From: Centrapalus pauciflorus
Lineage: Eukaryota; Streptophyta; Magnoliopsida; Asterales; Asteraceae
DNA: 64,000 bases
Direction of reading: 5' to 3'
Assembly: GCA_020465985.1 (NCBI GenBank)
Contig: JAANYP010000178.1
Span: 60,623-124,622, forward strand
In this document: positions 43,867 through 55,263 of the stretch, in pieces
How the letters are laid out: each line of letters begins with the position of its first letter
Position numbering within the stretch: position 1 is the first letter of the stretch
Notes under the pieces: model-generated
Told to the model about the DNA's origin: nothing
Seen by the model: only the letters and a program-made list of their open reading frames with translations
The model's database searches: none
Position numbers and translations under genes: made by a program

Positions 43867-45523
43867 TTATAATAGCCCGAATTTTAAATAACAATTTAAT
43901 AAATAAAAATACAAATAATAATATTAACTTAATAACTTTTATTAAACATTAATAAGCAGTATATTGTTTAATTAAATAAAATAAAGGGACCTAGATGAAC
44001 ATTTATACAATATCAGTTAATATAATTAAACTAAATGGGCTTAACCTATTTAATAACCTAAATATGTTTAATCAAGCCCAAACCCAAATATTAAATCTTT
44101 ATAAACCTGATAATAAACCCTAACCAGATTGTAAACTCAGAAAAACGCAGAAACCCTAAATTGCCATTCAAGTACTGTTCAAGAAAATCAGTAGGGAAGC
44201 AAGCAACAATTCACGTTTCTTCATAGCAAGGTATTCTAAACTCATTATTTAAATTGCGTACTGATTTTTTAAACGGTTTTATTTGGGAAATCAGAAACCG
44301 AAGCCAGATCTAAATATAAAACACAAGATAATAAACCAACCTAATAGTTGGGTTTTGAGCGGCGGCAATGGTGTGAGTTCTGGTGGCGGGCCGCTAGGGA
44401 CGACCACAGTGGTCCTGGTCAGCGGCGGCCATTGAGGGGAGAGTGTGTGAGCCGAGAGATTGAGCGGGTGAGCGTGAGTGTGGGAGACCGAGTGGTGGCG
44501 ATGATGAAGCTATAGCGGCGGCGGCGGCTACGACGGCGACGTTAGGGTTGTCTGCGAGAACGAGAGAGGCGGAGTGAGCGAGGTGAAAGAGAGGAGAGCA
44601 TAGAGGAGTCGATGTTACTGGTCGTTGTGGTGGTGGCCGGAGAAACAGAGGGGCAGAAAGCAGATAATAGAGAGCGAAAGAAGAGAGAGGGTGAATGTGT
44701 GTTTGTGTGTGCGTGGGTGTGTGAGTCCGAGAAAGGGGGGGAAAGGGAATGGGTACTGGGTCATGGATCCGATGCGACCCGCAACCTAAATAATTAAATA
44801 AATGCTTGTAATATTAAACGAATATTAATTTGCTTTTATATTTTAATTATTGTTAATCAATATTCTATAGTAATCAATAATTAGTTTTAAGTCTATTTAA
44901 TAAACCTAATATATTTTGGAACTCACTCTAAATAAATTAATTAACGGGTAACCAATTAATTAGTTATTCACATTTATATATACGATTAATATCAATTATA
45001 TGTCATTACTAGTTATTAAAGGATTAATTAAAAACCATACCCTAAAATGGATTAAATATATATAAACGACTTAATATTTAATCAAGGTTCACTTATAAGT
45101 TAATTTAAATATTCATTGAGATTAAAATAAATACACTAAAATTATATGTAGTTGACTACCGATTAAAGTACATAAATTACATAATTAATTATTGGAACAC
45201 CGATTCGATGAATAATGATTAACGAAACATTTTAAGTTGAACAAACAATAATTGCAAACCAAACTTAATAAGTATTAAGTTTAAAAGTATGTTTTAAGAT
45301 AGTGGGATTGGGTAGCTAGAAGACCAATATAGCTAAGTTCTATCGAATTCCTAATTTAAGTTCGTTCTTATAGTTCGAATCGCTTCGTAGAGGATTCAGT
45401 CTGTTGTCGTGATTTTGCTGAGCTACTATTAAGGTACGGACTTCGTACTTCTTTCAGCGTTACTCTTGAGTTGTTCATTGTGTGACTTGCATGCTAATAT
45501 TGACATTCGAATTTTGATGTCTC
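43867..45523 (+). repeat. probable truncated Ty3/gypsy LTR
   Basis: Starts with ATAATAGCCCGAATTTT, like the TGTAATA(G/A)CCCG start of chromovirus LTRs. It contains an AAACCCTAAA leader-like segment near 44150, a GC- and GA-rich tract (44340-44760), and ends at the Copia-S2 LTR with sequence of the type found near the 3' end of such LTRs (GGTACGGACTTCGTACTTC). The frame 44612-44797 is a by-product of the GTG/GAG-rich tract. No partner LTR is in the window. Confidence 0.35.
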
Positions 45524-46633
45524 TGTAGGTCCCGAAAGGTTCCCAAAGTATATAGTTATAAGCTGTAGAGGGGGGGTGAATACAGCACTTTAAAAACTAC
45601 ACTCTCTTTTTCTCAATGTTTGTATGTATTATCAACAATTGTTAATTACAAACAAGCTTGAATGCGGAATAGTTCAAGCTGAGATGACAGAATACAACAG
45701 TATGCTTACTAGCCTAAGACAGACTCAAACTAGATTACAATGAACACACTCACTAAGATGCACTCACTATGTTTTACAAGACTCAAGGAACAGCTTAGGT
45801 AAATCAGCTTAGACACACAGATGCTGGTTTACAGAAGACTTGCATGCATGAAAATCACACTTGCACGTTCACTCTTGGTTTAAGCACTTAGCTATCTTCG
45901 CACTTCTTTCTGACCTTGGAAGCTTCCTTTTATACTCACTTAGAGGATCTAAGAGAAACATCTTCATTGGACGGAATGAAAAAGGAGAAGTCTTGTTTGA
46001 AAAGACGATATAACTTTTCTGCACTTTTCTGAAAAGCAGACGTGCAGAACTTTTGTCTTTTTACTTTGTCTACTGTTTCATTGCCTTTAACTAATTTAGG
46101 AATGTCAACTTTGCGTCTTTCTTCCTTGTAAAGGCCTATTTTGATATAAGAAAAAGGTCTGTCACCCTTTTTCAAATAACCTTTTGTCTTCATGTGACAG
46201 AACAGCTTGGGCAGGCTGAGCGGTTCTGCTTTCCACTTTGTCTTCGACTTGTAAACTGATCTTGTAGTCAAAAACAATACATGATGACTTGGAAACAAAT
46301 TCCATAAAGTGTTTAGCCTGTTCACTAAGAACAGGTTCTGTTCACAAAGAACAGAACACTTTAAAAATGCCCAAGCTGCTCAACAGTGTAGAGCAGCGTA
46401 GACAGTTTATGTCCAGCCTGATCAGCAGACTGAGCAGCTTGGACAAACTGTCTTGGTTGCAACACATGCAACATATAGAACAGCTTTAGACTGATATTGC
46501 AAATCATTTTCAGGTTTCAATAAGGCATATAACAGGCCTTAAATTCAACCTTCAAATGTATCAACAGGTTTGATTATAAAATCTCCCCCTCAGATATAGA
46601 ACAGGTTTGACTGAGGCCTTTTTGTGCCTAACA
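45524..46633 (-). repeat. Copia-S2 3' LTR
   Basis: 1110 bp; in plus orientation TGTAGGTCCC...GTGCCTAACA. The half around 46300-46600 is full of CAGCCTG, AACAGGTT and CAAGCTG words. By eye it differs from the 5' LTR at about 30 positions in its first 400 bp and at few in the rest. Confidence 0.93.
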
Positions 46634-47002
46634 ATCTCCCCCTATTTGCAATAACCAGTCCAAGCTGGTTTTGTCAAAAATCACTATATATTTTTACAGT
46701 ACATTTGCTGAAATAAAATTACAACATTACAGTAAAGTAAAAGATCAGTTTATATATACACTGATTCTTGACTATACTAGAACAACATATGTTCTTACAA
46801 AAGTACAACTAATATACTAATGTATTTTACAACTAATGTAAAAACAGAAATTACAACTTATGTAATAATGTACAACTAATGTACAGAATGTACAACTAAT
46901 GTACAAAATGTTTGGACTGTTTGATTTGGGAGCAGATAATGGTAAGCCTGTCCAACTGATGGACAGCTTCCATTCTTCACCTACCCAGATGGCAGGTGGA
47001 CT
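46634..47002 (-). other. Copia-S2 PPT and 3' untranslated segment
   Basis: AGGGGGAGAT (minus strand, 46634-46643) abuts the LTR as polypurine tract. At 46800-46910 a microrepeat based on ACAACTAATGTA occurs about six times at 15-25 base spacing. Confidence 0.85.
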
Positions 47003-49882
47003 TCATTCGACAGGAGGTGGTATCCCTTCTTTGAATCTCTTTACAAGTTCTTCCCTTGTTTCTTCGTGTTCTTCAATTTCAGCTGTAAGAAACATAAAGT
47101 TAGAACTTTGAAGTTCACCTCTGTCATAAAAACCTTTCAGCTCTTCCCAGATAGCTGCTCTCCATAGGCTGGACTGATTGAAGGAGGTGGCAATTCTGAA
47201 GGCTGCAAGCTGCTTAAGACCAACTTTGTGTAGGTCTGAAGCTCTTTGAAAACATTTCTTCTGAGATAGGGGATCTACAAAAAATGCCCCTAACTCAGGC
47301 TCTTCAATCACTTTGCCATCTTCAAATTCAACTCCTTCAGGCAGGCTGTGGTCAACTCCTTTAATTTCCACAGCATAATCTCCTTGTTCAATCATCATAA
47401 GGAGTTCTTCCAGCTCTGTATCCCTCTTTGTTCTCCTGGCCTTTATCTTTGGATGTGTCACAGAGACACCTTCACTTATTTCTTTTGGAATCAGGCCCAG
47501 CTCCTTTACTCTTTCCATCAGCTTCTTGATGTATGCCCTGATAGTCTTAGCCGTTTCTGACTTAGACTGGCTCAGGGCAACTGCCAGTTCCACCCATTCC
47601 CTGTAACCCATTTGAGCAACATCAGTGTGATCATATGATTCCATTTCAGGGCCTGTTGCACCCATCCTGGTGATCTGAAGTTTCCACTGTGTGCCTTTCC
47701 TTGAAATGGGAACAGCTTTGACAATCGCCTCCTTGGCCAGCCTTCTAGTAGCAACATCATGAAATTTCTTTCTGGCCAAGTTGTCAAAGTGGAATTTGGC
47801 TCTGGCAGAAGGTACTGTTGATTTGGTCACAGAGACCTGAGTACCCTTTTCTCCTTCCTTCTCTTTCTCTTCTGCTGATTTCCTGGCAGCTTCCATTATT
47901 TTCTTTTGCACCTCCAAGGTAGACATTTTTATTTTCTTTGCTTCTTGGAGGGCAAGAGACTTAGCAGCTTTGGCAGATTCTTCTTCTTTTCTTAACTCTT
48001 CCAGAGCCTTAAGCTGTTCTTCCCTAAACTCAAAGTACTTGTGCATAGGGAGTCCCATCTCTTTGGCTCTGGCTTTGTGAAACTGTGTATCTGCCTGTTT
48101 CTGCTCAATAGGATCCTCAGCTGCCTTTTCTTTGCCTTTAGCTGCTGCTTTAGTGACAGCAGCTTCAGAAGTTTCTTCTTCTTCTTCTTCTTCTAGGATA
48201 AGGTGCCTCCTTTTGCTGCTAGGCCTGTCCTCAGGAATGACTTCCTCCCCCTTAGACTGAGCAGGGTTTGGAGAGCCAGCCTGAGTAGGCATAGCAGCTT
48301 GAGAAACACCTTCAGCTGCACCTGTTTCTGCTGGTTGATCAGTTTGGGTTGCAGACACTGGTATCTCCTTAGGAGAAGGAATCTTCTCCCCCTTAGACTT
48401 AGTCTTCGAGGCAGATGATTTCTCCCCCTTTGAAGGAGATGAGGCAGCGACTTCAACCCCTGGTCTGCCTGAAGACACAAAGTCAGCAGGCTTGCCAGCA
48501 GGTTTGGAAGGTTTAGGACCAACAAGGCTGTTCACTAAGTAAGCCAAGTTATCCTTCACCTCACCAAGTTGGGAAAGACAGTTTTGAAGAGAAGAAGCTT
48601 GGGAATCAGCAAAAGTGGTCAGCTTAACAATGTTGTCTCTATCAGAAGCTGTGAACAACAAACTTTGGAGCTGTGCAAGATGAAGTTCAAGAGAATCTTG
48701 CACATCAGCAAGGTTTGATGACACAGAATTTGATAGAGAACCCATAAGAGTGTTCAGGCTGGCCAATGTTGAAGGAAGAGTAGTATTGCAAGAAGTGAGA
48801 AGAGAGGACAGCTGTTGAGAAATGGCTGTCATAGAGGACACAGAGTCCTGCTGTAAGGAGAGGATAGAGGAGAGAGAGTTGGATACATTTTGCAGCTGTG
48901 CAGTGAGTGCAAGCAGCTGTGGAGAGTGGTCAGTTTGGGGAGTGACTGGGAAGGATTCTTTGAACATATCAAAGAAGCCTTTGAGCTGCTCAGACACAGA
49001 GTCTGAGATGATGGATGGTAGGGAGTGCATGGTATTTTCCAAAGAACCAACTTTGTTGGTCAGCAATGAAAGCTGATCCTTCAAAGGCAGGTCTTTGGGA
49101 GATGGAGGTGTATGGGTAGACTGTTTGGAGTGAGTGGATGGAGAAGATGATGATGAGGCTGGTGTTTGAGGATGTGATGGAGAAGGGAGAGAAACTTTGG
49201 ACAGTAGTTCCATAGCCTGGGCAAAAGTAAGATGGCCCAGGTTAGAGGGATCAAGGGGTCCTTCAGCAGCGGCTGTAGCTGCATCATTAGGAGAAGGGGA
49301 TGATGTTTGGGGCCTCTCAGATGCTGCTTGTGTTGCAGCACCCTCATGAAGACCAGTGGTGGTTCCCTCTGCAGTGCCTTGGTCTAAAGGCACCTCATCA
49401 TGGGGAGATGGGATATGCATTTCAACATCAGCAGTGGTAAAACCTGCTGATGGAATTTGCATTGAGGGAGCAGCCTCACTAGAGGGATGGTATGATCCCT
49501 GAGGTTCATCAGCTTGGGATATTGGTCCCTCAGCAGCTGTTTGGTGTAGAACAGCTGAATCATGGGGAACAGAAGGTTGAGGCTGAGCTGCTGATTGGTC
49601 TATATCAGCAGCGTGGGCACCTCGTGCAGACTCAGAGTGTAAGGGGATATGAGTGGGGGACAGTGTGGACTCAGTGTGGAGTGGAGAGGACTCCTGTCTT
49701 TCAATATCCTCAGCCTGTTGGGAGACTGGGATAGTTGATGTGGGTATCTCCATTTGTACAACTGGTTCCTGTTGGGAGGAACCAGAGGGTCTAGGCTGAC
49801 TCAAAGGTGACTCAGGCTGGAGTGAAGCAGGCTCCAAATGAGCTGAACCTTCTCCCAAAATAGGAGAGGCAGCTGGGGATGC
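47003..49882 (-). pseudogene. Copia-S2 aORF, C-terminal part
   Basis: An uninterrupted frame of about 950 codons, continuing the N-terminal aORF part in another frame. Low-complexity Ser/Pro/Gln/His/Thr sequence (first ~230 residues) is followed by Leu/Ser-rich helices (SLLTNKVGSLENTM; LSSILSLQQDS), a Lys/Glu-rich coiled coil (EEQLKALEELRKEEESAKAAK), and a globular-looking C-terminal 270 residues (KFHFDNLARKKFHDVATRRL, YREWVELAVALSQS, SSLWRAAIWEELKGF). No enzyme motif, signal peptide or membrane helix is visible. Function unknown. It is linked to the preceding part only through an A9 slippage site or mutation at 49883-49891. Confidence 0.75.
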
Positions 49883-51192
49883 TTTTTTTTTACAACTGAA
49901 CCCTGTTGAGAGGGAACAGAGGAGGTGGTTTTCTGGGCTGTTTTCTTTTTGGCTATTGATTTTCTTTGGTAATGGATGGATGATGTGGGTGATTGTGGAG
50001 AGGAGAGAGGATCTGTTTGGACTGGATGTGAGACTGGGTCAGGAACAGTGGGGCTGGACTGTTCCATAGTCTCTTGTGCCACAGAGGCACCAGCCACAAA
50101 GGCTTCAGGCTCAACAGATGAGCCAGGGTGAGGAATCTGCTCTTCCTCAGCCACAGAGGCTAAGGGAGCAGACTCAGCCTGAGCTGTTTTGGCCTTCTTT
50201 TTAGCAGGCCCAGCTTCAGCTGCCATGGTCCTTTTCACAAGCTTGGACCTGGCTTTGGATTTTCCAGTGGGAGCAGCAGTGACTGGATCCACCCTCACAG
50301 CAGAGGGTCCTTCCACTAAACCCAACAGCCTCCTCATAGGTGTTGATAGAGGAGGCTCATTTGCCAGTACAGGAGTATGAAAAACTCTATTCCCTATGAC
50401 AGGGAAGGCAGCAGTTTTAAGTAGAGGTTGAGTATGATATAGATGCTCACCACAGACATGGCAGAAGATGAGACTCAGGAACCTGGGATATCGGACAGCA
50501 GCTGGTCTTGTCTCTTGCTGCACCAGGTTTCTCATGTTCAAGAAGATCCATTTGGCCATGTCAAGTGTAGTCCCATCCACCAGCTGAAGGACTACAGGCA
50601 CTTCATCTCTACTTAGTTGGTCAAAGGAACCAACCTTGCTGCTGAATGACATTACCACAGAGGCAAATAAGAAGCTGTAAGTGGGTGACAGCTCCTTCCT
50701 TTACAGAGTAGCTCCAACCTTGGGTTCTGCCACACCACAGAAGCGTAGCAGATTGCCCATTTGCTCATTTTCAGGGTGAGGGAGATCATAGTTCTCAGCA
50801 ACTGGAAGATGAAGAACCTCCCTCAGAAGATCGACTGTAATCTCAATGGTTTGAGTCCCATTGAGAATAGTACCCTTGATAACCTGAGTGTTTGGATTGT
50901 AGGAGCAGGTATACCAGAACTCGTATACCATCTCCTGGTACAGGACACCAGGAGATGCAGTCAGTGCATAGTTCAACGGATGAACTTGCAGAAATTCCAC
51001 CATTCGGTCGTAACCCTTCCCCACATAGTTTTTGGGGATAGTGAGGTTTGCAATGTAGTTGGTGGGCTTGAGGGTCAGCATCGTGGTGACAGATGGATGT
51101 TTAACAACATCCTCACCAACGAAGACTGGTAGAAAGGGATTAGGTCTGTGAGCCATTTGGGAATTTTGAAGGTTTGGGGAAGCAAAAGACAC
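49883..51192 (-). pseudogene. Copia-S2 aORF, N-terminal part
   Basis: Starts MSFASPNLQNSQMAHRP and reads to 50701, where a TAA interrupts (GATL, stop, RKELSPTYSF). The same frame continues to 49801. Conserved-looking blocks: GYDRMVEFLQVHPLNYAL, EFWYTCSYNPNTQVI, ITVDLLREVLHLP, LSPTYSFLFASVVMSFSSK, TLDMAKWIFLNMRNLV and VRYPRFLSLIFCHV, followed by Lys/Ala- and Ser/Pro-rich sequence. The LHLP - GY/CG - LF - D-A-W-I - PRF order parallels the Copia-S1 aORF. It resembles plant retrotransposon-associated domains found in Athila/SIRE extra ORFs, by recollection only. Confidence 0.75.
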
Positions 51193-51848
51193 TTAGTCGA
51201 TTTTAGGGTTCTTGAGGATTTCTGGAAATGATGAGGAAGACGAAGATGAAACAGTATGTTGGTATTTATAGGATTTGAATGTTCGTGTGTATGAGAGAGA
51301 AAAGGTTTGGGCGGTTTGATTTGAAATGTTAGTTGACGGAAAAACGGAACGGTTGTCCATGTCAGAAACATTTGTCAGACCACTTGACCTTTTTAATCAC
51401 TAACACACGTAACAAACATTATCCGCAGTAATTAAGTTAAATAAAACATAATTTAAGAAACTTAATTATGAAGAAAGGTAATTAAACTGCTGGTCTACGC
51501 TGATGGTCAAACCTGTGATGATCAGGGTCAACAAGGTTCTCAGTCTTCAAGCTGTTCTTCCCTTCAAACTGTGCCTTCAGCCTGCTCTCTTTTGTGAGAA
51601 CAGGTTGTGTCCAATAGATGAACAGGTTTCAGTATGAAGAAGTGAACAGGTTGAAGACTGAACCATCAGAGCAGGCTGGACGAATAAACAGGTTAAACTG
51701 TTTTTGTTCAGCCTGTTGTATGCTCAAGCTGTTCAAGTTTTTCAGACAAATGACTAAGTACAGAACATGTATAACCTGTTCTGTCTAAGCTGTTCAGAGA
51801 AACTTGAGCAGTGTGAAACATACAAATTATTAGACCTTTGAGAGACAC
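51193..51848 (-). repeat. Copia-S2 pol-aORF spacer built of short repeated words
   Basis: From 51480 to 51835 the words AACAGGTT, CAAGCTGTTC, CAGCCTG and their variants recur about 25 times, the same words as in the LTR (46310-46600). 51193-51480 is ordinary mixed sequence next to the aORF start. No gene is seen. Confidence 0.75.
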
Positions 51849-54800
51849 TTAGTCACTCTTGTTTAACATGCCCAGCTTGCTGACAAGGTAATTAAACCTT
51901 GTTTCATCCAGAGGTTTGGTGAAAATGTCTGCAAGCTGTTCATTTGTGGAAATAAAACTTACCTCCACATTACCTTTTTGAATGTGATCCCTGATGAAGT
52001 GATGTCTGACTTCAATATGCTTTGTTCTTGAGTGAAATACTGGATTGTTGGAGATGGCTATGGCACTTGTGTTATCACAAAGAATAGGAGTTTTCCTATA
52101 CACAAGCCCATAGTCTTCAAGCTGATGCTGCATCCACAGAATCTGCCCACAGCAGCTTCCAGCAGCAATGTATTCAGCTTCAGCAGTAGAAGTGGACACT
52201 GAGTTCTGCTTCTTGCTATTCCAACTGATCAACTTTCCACCAAGGAGTTGACATCCACCTGTTGTGCTTTTCCTATCTAACCTGCAGCCTGCAAAATCAG
52301 AATCTGAATAGCCTGTTAGTTCAAGACTTGAGTCTTTGGGATACCAAAGACCCAAACCTGGAGTACCCTTCAGGTATCTGAAGATTCTTTTAACAGCTGC
52401 TAGATGTGATTCCTTTGGATCAGCTTGGAACCTAGCACATAAACAGGTGGCAAACATAATATCCGGTCTACTAGCAGTTAAGTATAGCAAGCTCCCAATC
52501 ATGCCTCTGTAAGCTGTTACTGAAACAGCTTTGCCACTGGCATCAACATCCAATTTCACATTGGTTGCCATTGGGGTTTTAATAGGAGAACTTTGATCAA
52601 ATTTGAACTTTTTCAATAGATCTAAAGTGTACTTTCTTTGATTTATAAAAATTCCAGTTGAGGTTTGTTTAACTTGTAATCCTAAAAAGAAAGTTAGTTC
52701 TCCCATCATACTCATTTCATACTTAGATTTCATGAGTAATGAAAAATTCTTGCATAGTTGCTCATTAGTAGAACCAAATATTATGTCATCCACATAGATT
52801 TGAACAAGCATAATATCAGACTTCACCTTCTTTATGAACAATGTGGTATCCACTTTACCTCTGGAGTACCCATTGCTCATAAGGAATTCAGTAAGGGTGT
52901 CATACCAGGCTCTAGGGGCTTGTTTGAGACCATAGAGAGCTTTGTCCAACTTATAGACAAAACCTGGGTGTTGTTCATTTTCAAAACCTGGAGGCTGCTT
53001 GACATATACTTCTTCTTGCAGCTTCCCATTCAAAAATGCACTCTTCACATCCATTTGAAATACCTTTATGCTCTTATGAGCAGCGTAGGCTAGATACAGA
53101 CGAATTGCTTCTAGCCTGGCCACAGGAGCAAATGTTTCATCATAGTCAATGCCTTCCTCCTGTCTGTAGCCCTGAGCAACCAGTCTTGCCTTATTTCTAA
53201 TGACATGACCTTGCTCGTCCATCTTGTTCCTGAAAACCCATTTTGTGCCAATTATAGTTTTTCCTTTAGGAGCAGGGACCAGCTTCCATACTTTGTTTCT
53301 TTCAAACTGATTGAGTTCTTCTTGCATGGCAGTGATCCAATTGGCATCTTTTAGTGCTTCATCCACCTTCTTTGGCTCCATCAGTGAAACAAAGCTAGAG
53401 AACATACAAAAGTTCCCTAAGCTGTCCCACCGAGTTTGTATCCCTTTATTGATGTCACCAATTATTTGATCATTGGGGTGACACCTGATCCACTTAGGAT
53501 CATTTTTCAATGATGATTTACCTGAGTTGTTAGCATCTTCAGCAGGTCCTGTTGAACAGCTCTCAAGATTTTCAGACACACTGTTGTCTTGAGCCTGTTC
53601 ATTTGTTGAACATGTCTGACCACTGTTGAACATATCAGCAGAGAAACTGGGAAAATCAGCATTGATAGGTTCTGGACATGCAGTTGTAATTAAGTCAGTA
53701 CATTTATTCACACAGGGTGTATTGACATAATCATCATCATGTCCATCATGATTAGCAGGTTCCACACTGGGTGTAATGGAAGCTTTTGAGTCCTCTTCAT
53801 TGATTGAATGCATCAGATCATCAAAGTTGAGGTCTCCTGAAACTGATTCAGGAACAGCTTTGGTGGAGGAATTCTTGGACTCTTCAAAGGTGACATTGAT
53901 AGATTCATCTATCACCTTTCTTTTGTTGTTGTATACTCTGTAGGCTTTGGAGATAGAAGAGTAGCCAACAAACACACCTTCATCAGCTTTGGGTTCAAAT
54001 TTCGACAGCTGGTCCCTTTGATTCAGAATGAAACAGGGACATCCAAACACATGGAAGTAACTGACATTTGGTTTTCTCCCTTTGAGCAGCTCATAGGGAG
54101 TTTTGTTGAACCTTTTCACCACTAAGGATCTGTTTTGAGTGAAGCAGGCAGTGTTAACAGCTTCAGCCCAAAATGATGAAGGCAAACCTGATGCACACAG
54201 CATGGTTCTGGCAGCTTCAATGAGAGTTCGGTTTCTCCTTTCAGCAACTCCATTTTGTTGAGGAGTTCTTACTGCTGAAAAGTTTTGACTGATACCTTTC
54301 TCTTCACAGAAGTCTTCAAGAGTACTGTTTCTGAATTCAGTACCATGATCACTTCTAAGCTGCTTTACTTTGGCAGAGTTCAGCATTTCCATCTTTTTAA
54401 CAAATCCAATAATTTCTCTCGCAGCCTCTCCTTTGCTCTTCAGAAAGATCACCCATGTGTACCTGGAGAACTCATCAACCATTACAAGAGTGTATCTTCT
54501 TCCTCCTAGACTTGGGACATTAACAGGTCCAAACAAGTCCATATGGATTAAGAAGAGTGGAGTATCAATAGAGAAATTGTGTTTGGATTTAAAAGATGTT
54601 TTTCTCTGCTTGCCTTTCTCACAAGCTGTGCATAATCTATCTTTGGCAAAAGTCATAGAAGGCAAACCTGTCACCAACTCTTTCTTACAGAGTTTGTTGA
54701 TGTTCTTGAAGTTCAGATGTGACAGTCTTCTGTGCCATAACCAGTTTAGATCAGCATTTGTTCTTGTGAGAAAACAGGTTTCAGTTGTGGGGTCAGCAGA

Positions 54801-54980
54801 ATGCATATCCACAACATATACACCTTTCTTTCGTTGAGCACACAGCACAACTTTGCCTTGGGAATCCAATATGTAACCCAGGTGCTCATCAAAGTTAACC
54901 TTGTAGCCAGCATCACACAGTTGGCTTATGCTAACAAGGTTATGTTTTAGCCCAACCACATAGGCTACCCTTTTGAACAC
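51849..54980 (-). CDS. Copia-S2 Pol: integrase, reverse transcriptase, RNase H
   Basis: 1043 codons uninterrupted. After VVGLKHNLVSISQLCD come the integrase zinc site (WLWHRRLSHLN ... CTACEKGKQ), the DDE core (HMDLFGPVN, VDEFSRYTW, LRSDHGTEF, PQQNGVAERRNRTLIEAA), FWAEAVNTACFTQNR and VFVGYSS, then a variable connector. RT follows (GTKWVFRNKMDE, QMDVKSAFLNGKL, LYGLKQAPRAWYD, catalytic YVDD at 52785-52796), then RNase H (YSDSDFAGC, STAEAEYIAAGSC, CDNTSAIAI, FHSRTKHIEVRHHF). All catalytic residues I can identify are present. The true N-terminus lies in the broken protease region, so no independent start is claimed. Closest in plan to SIRE-type copia. Confidence 0.93.
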   Translation of the reverse strand: MFKRVAYVVGLKHNLVSISQLCDAGYKVNFDEHLGYILDSQGKVVLCAQRKKGVYVVDMHSADPTTETCFLTRTNADLNWLWHRRLSHLNFKNINKLCKKELVTGLPSMTFAKDRLCTACEKGKQRKTSFKSKHNFSIDTPLFLIHMDLFGPVNVPSLGGRRYTLVMVDEFSRYTWVIFLKSKGEAAREIIGFVKKMEMLNSAKVKQLRSDHGTEFRNSTLEDFCEEKGISQNFSAVRTPQQNGVAERRNRTLIEAARTMLCASGLPSSFWAEAVNTACFTQNRSLVVKRFNKTPYELLKGRKPNVSYFHVFGCPCFILNQRDQLSKFEPKADEGVFVGYSSISKAYRVYNNKRKVIDESINVTFEESKNSSTKAVPESVSGDLNFDDLMHSINEEDSKASITPSVEPANHDGHDDDYVNTPCVNKCTDLITTACPEPINADFPSFSADMFNSGQTCSTNEQAQDNSVSENLESCSTGPAEDANNSGKSSLKNDPKWIRCHPNDQIIGDINKGIQTRWDSLGNFCMFSSFVSLMEPKKVDEALKDANWITAMQEELNQFERNKVWKLVPAPKGKTIIGTKWVFRNKMDEQGHVIRNKARLVAQGYRQEEGIDYDETFAPVARLEAIRLYLAYAAHKSIKVFQMDVKSAFLNGKLQEEVYVKQPPGFENEQHPGFVYKLDKALYGLKQAPRAWYDTLTEFLMSNGYSRGKVDTTLFIKKVKSDIMLVQIYVDDIIFGSTNEQLCKNFSLLMKSKYEMSMMGELTFFLGLQVKQTSTGIFINQRKYTLDLLKKFKFDQSSPIKTPMATNVKLDVDASGKAVSVTAYRGMIGSLLYLTASRPDIMFATCLCARFQADPKESHLAAVKRIFRYLKGTPGLGLWYPKDSSLELTGYSDSDFAGCRLDRKSTTGGCQLLGGKLISWNSKKQNSVSTSTAEAEYIAAGSCCGQILWMQHQLEDYGLVYRKTPILCDNTSAIAISNNPVFHSRTKHIEVRHHFIRDHIQKGNVEVSFISTNEQLADIFTKPLDETRFNYLVSKLGMLNKSD

Positions 54981-55263
54981 TGCAGCACCAGCTTTAAGAG
55001 TTCCATATCCCTAGATAGAGATCTGCAATTGTCACCCAATAAGGTGAACTTTTGGCCCTTTTTCAGGCCTGAAGATAATTCAGCAGTTCTTTACACCTGT
55101 ATGTGCCTGAGCAGCCACGTCCAGTTAAAACCTGGGAAGGTTGTTTTTCCTGCAGAGTGGGAGAGAATTATTATTTTTTTAGGGGACTCATCAAAACAGA
55201 TGGTTATCTCCTACTTCATCAACATTTGTTTGATGGAATTTTGAATGTCCACACTAATATTCC
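54981..55263 (-). pseudogene. Copia-S2 protease, active site destroyed
   Basis: Translation in shifting frames shows the remains of the copia protease: an LTGRGCSG block where a Leu-Asp-Ser-Gly-Cys-Ser block is expected, ELSSGLKKGQKF, LLGDN and GYGTLKAGAAVFKR leading into pol. The catalytic Asp and adjacent Ser are replaced, and at least two frameshifts plus an A-rich insertion-like stretch (near 55170) separate linker from pol. Without protease this copy could not process its own polyprotein. Confidence 0.75.

Noticed and set aside
44612..44797. Val/Arg/Glu-rich frame as a gene
   Set aside because: Low-complexity GTG/GAG/GGG tract in a probable LTR; no start context or homologue recognised.
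45519..45523. Target duplication for Copia-S2
   Set aside because: Flanking pentamers are GTCTC and ATAGG; shifting the ends by a few bases does not give a match.
48193..49734. Plus- and minus-strand frames overlapping the aORF of Copia-S2
   Set aside because: Shadows of the 951-codon frame.
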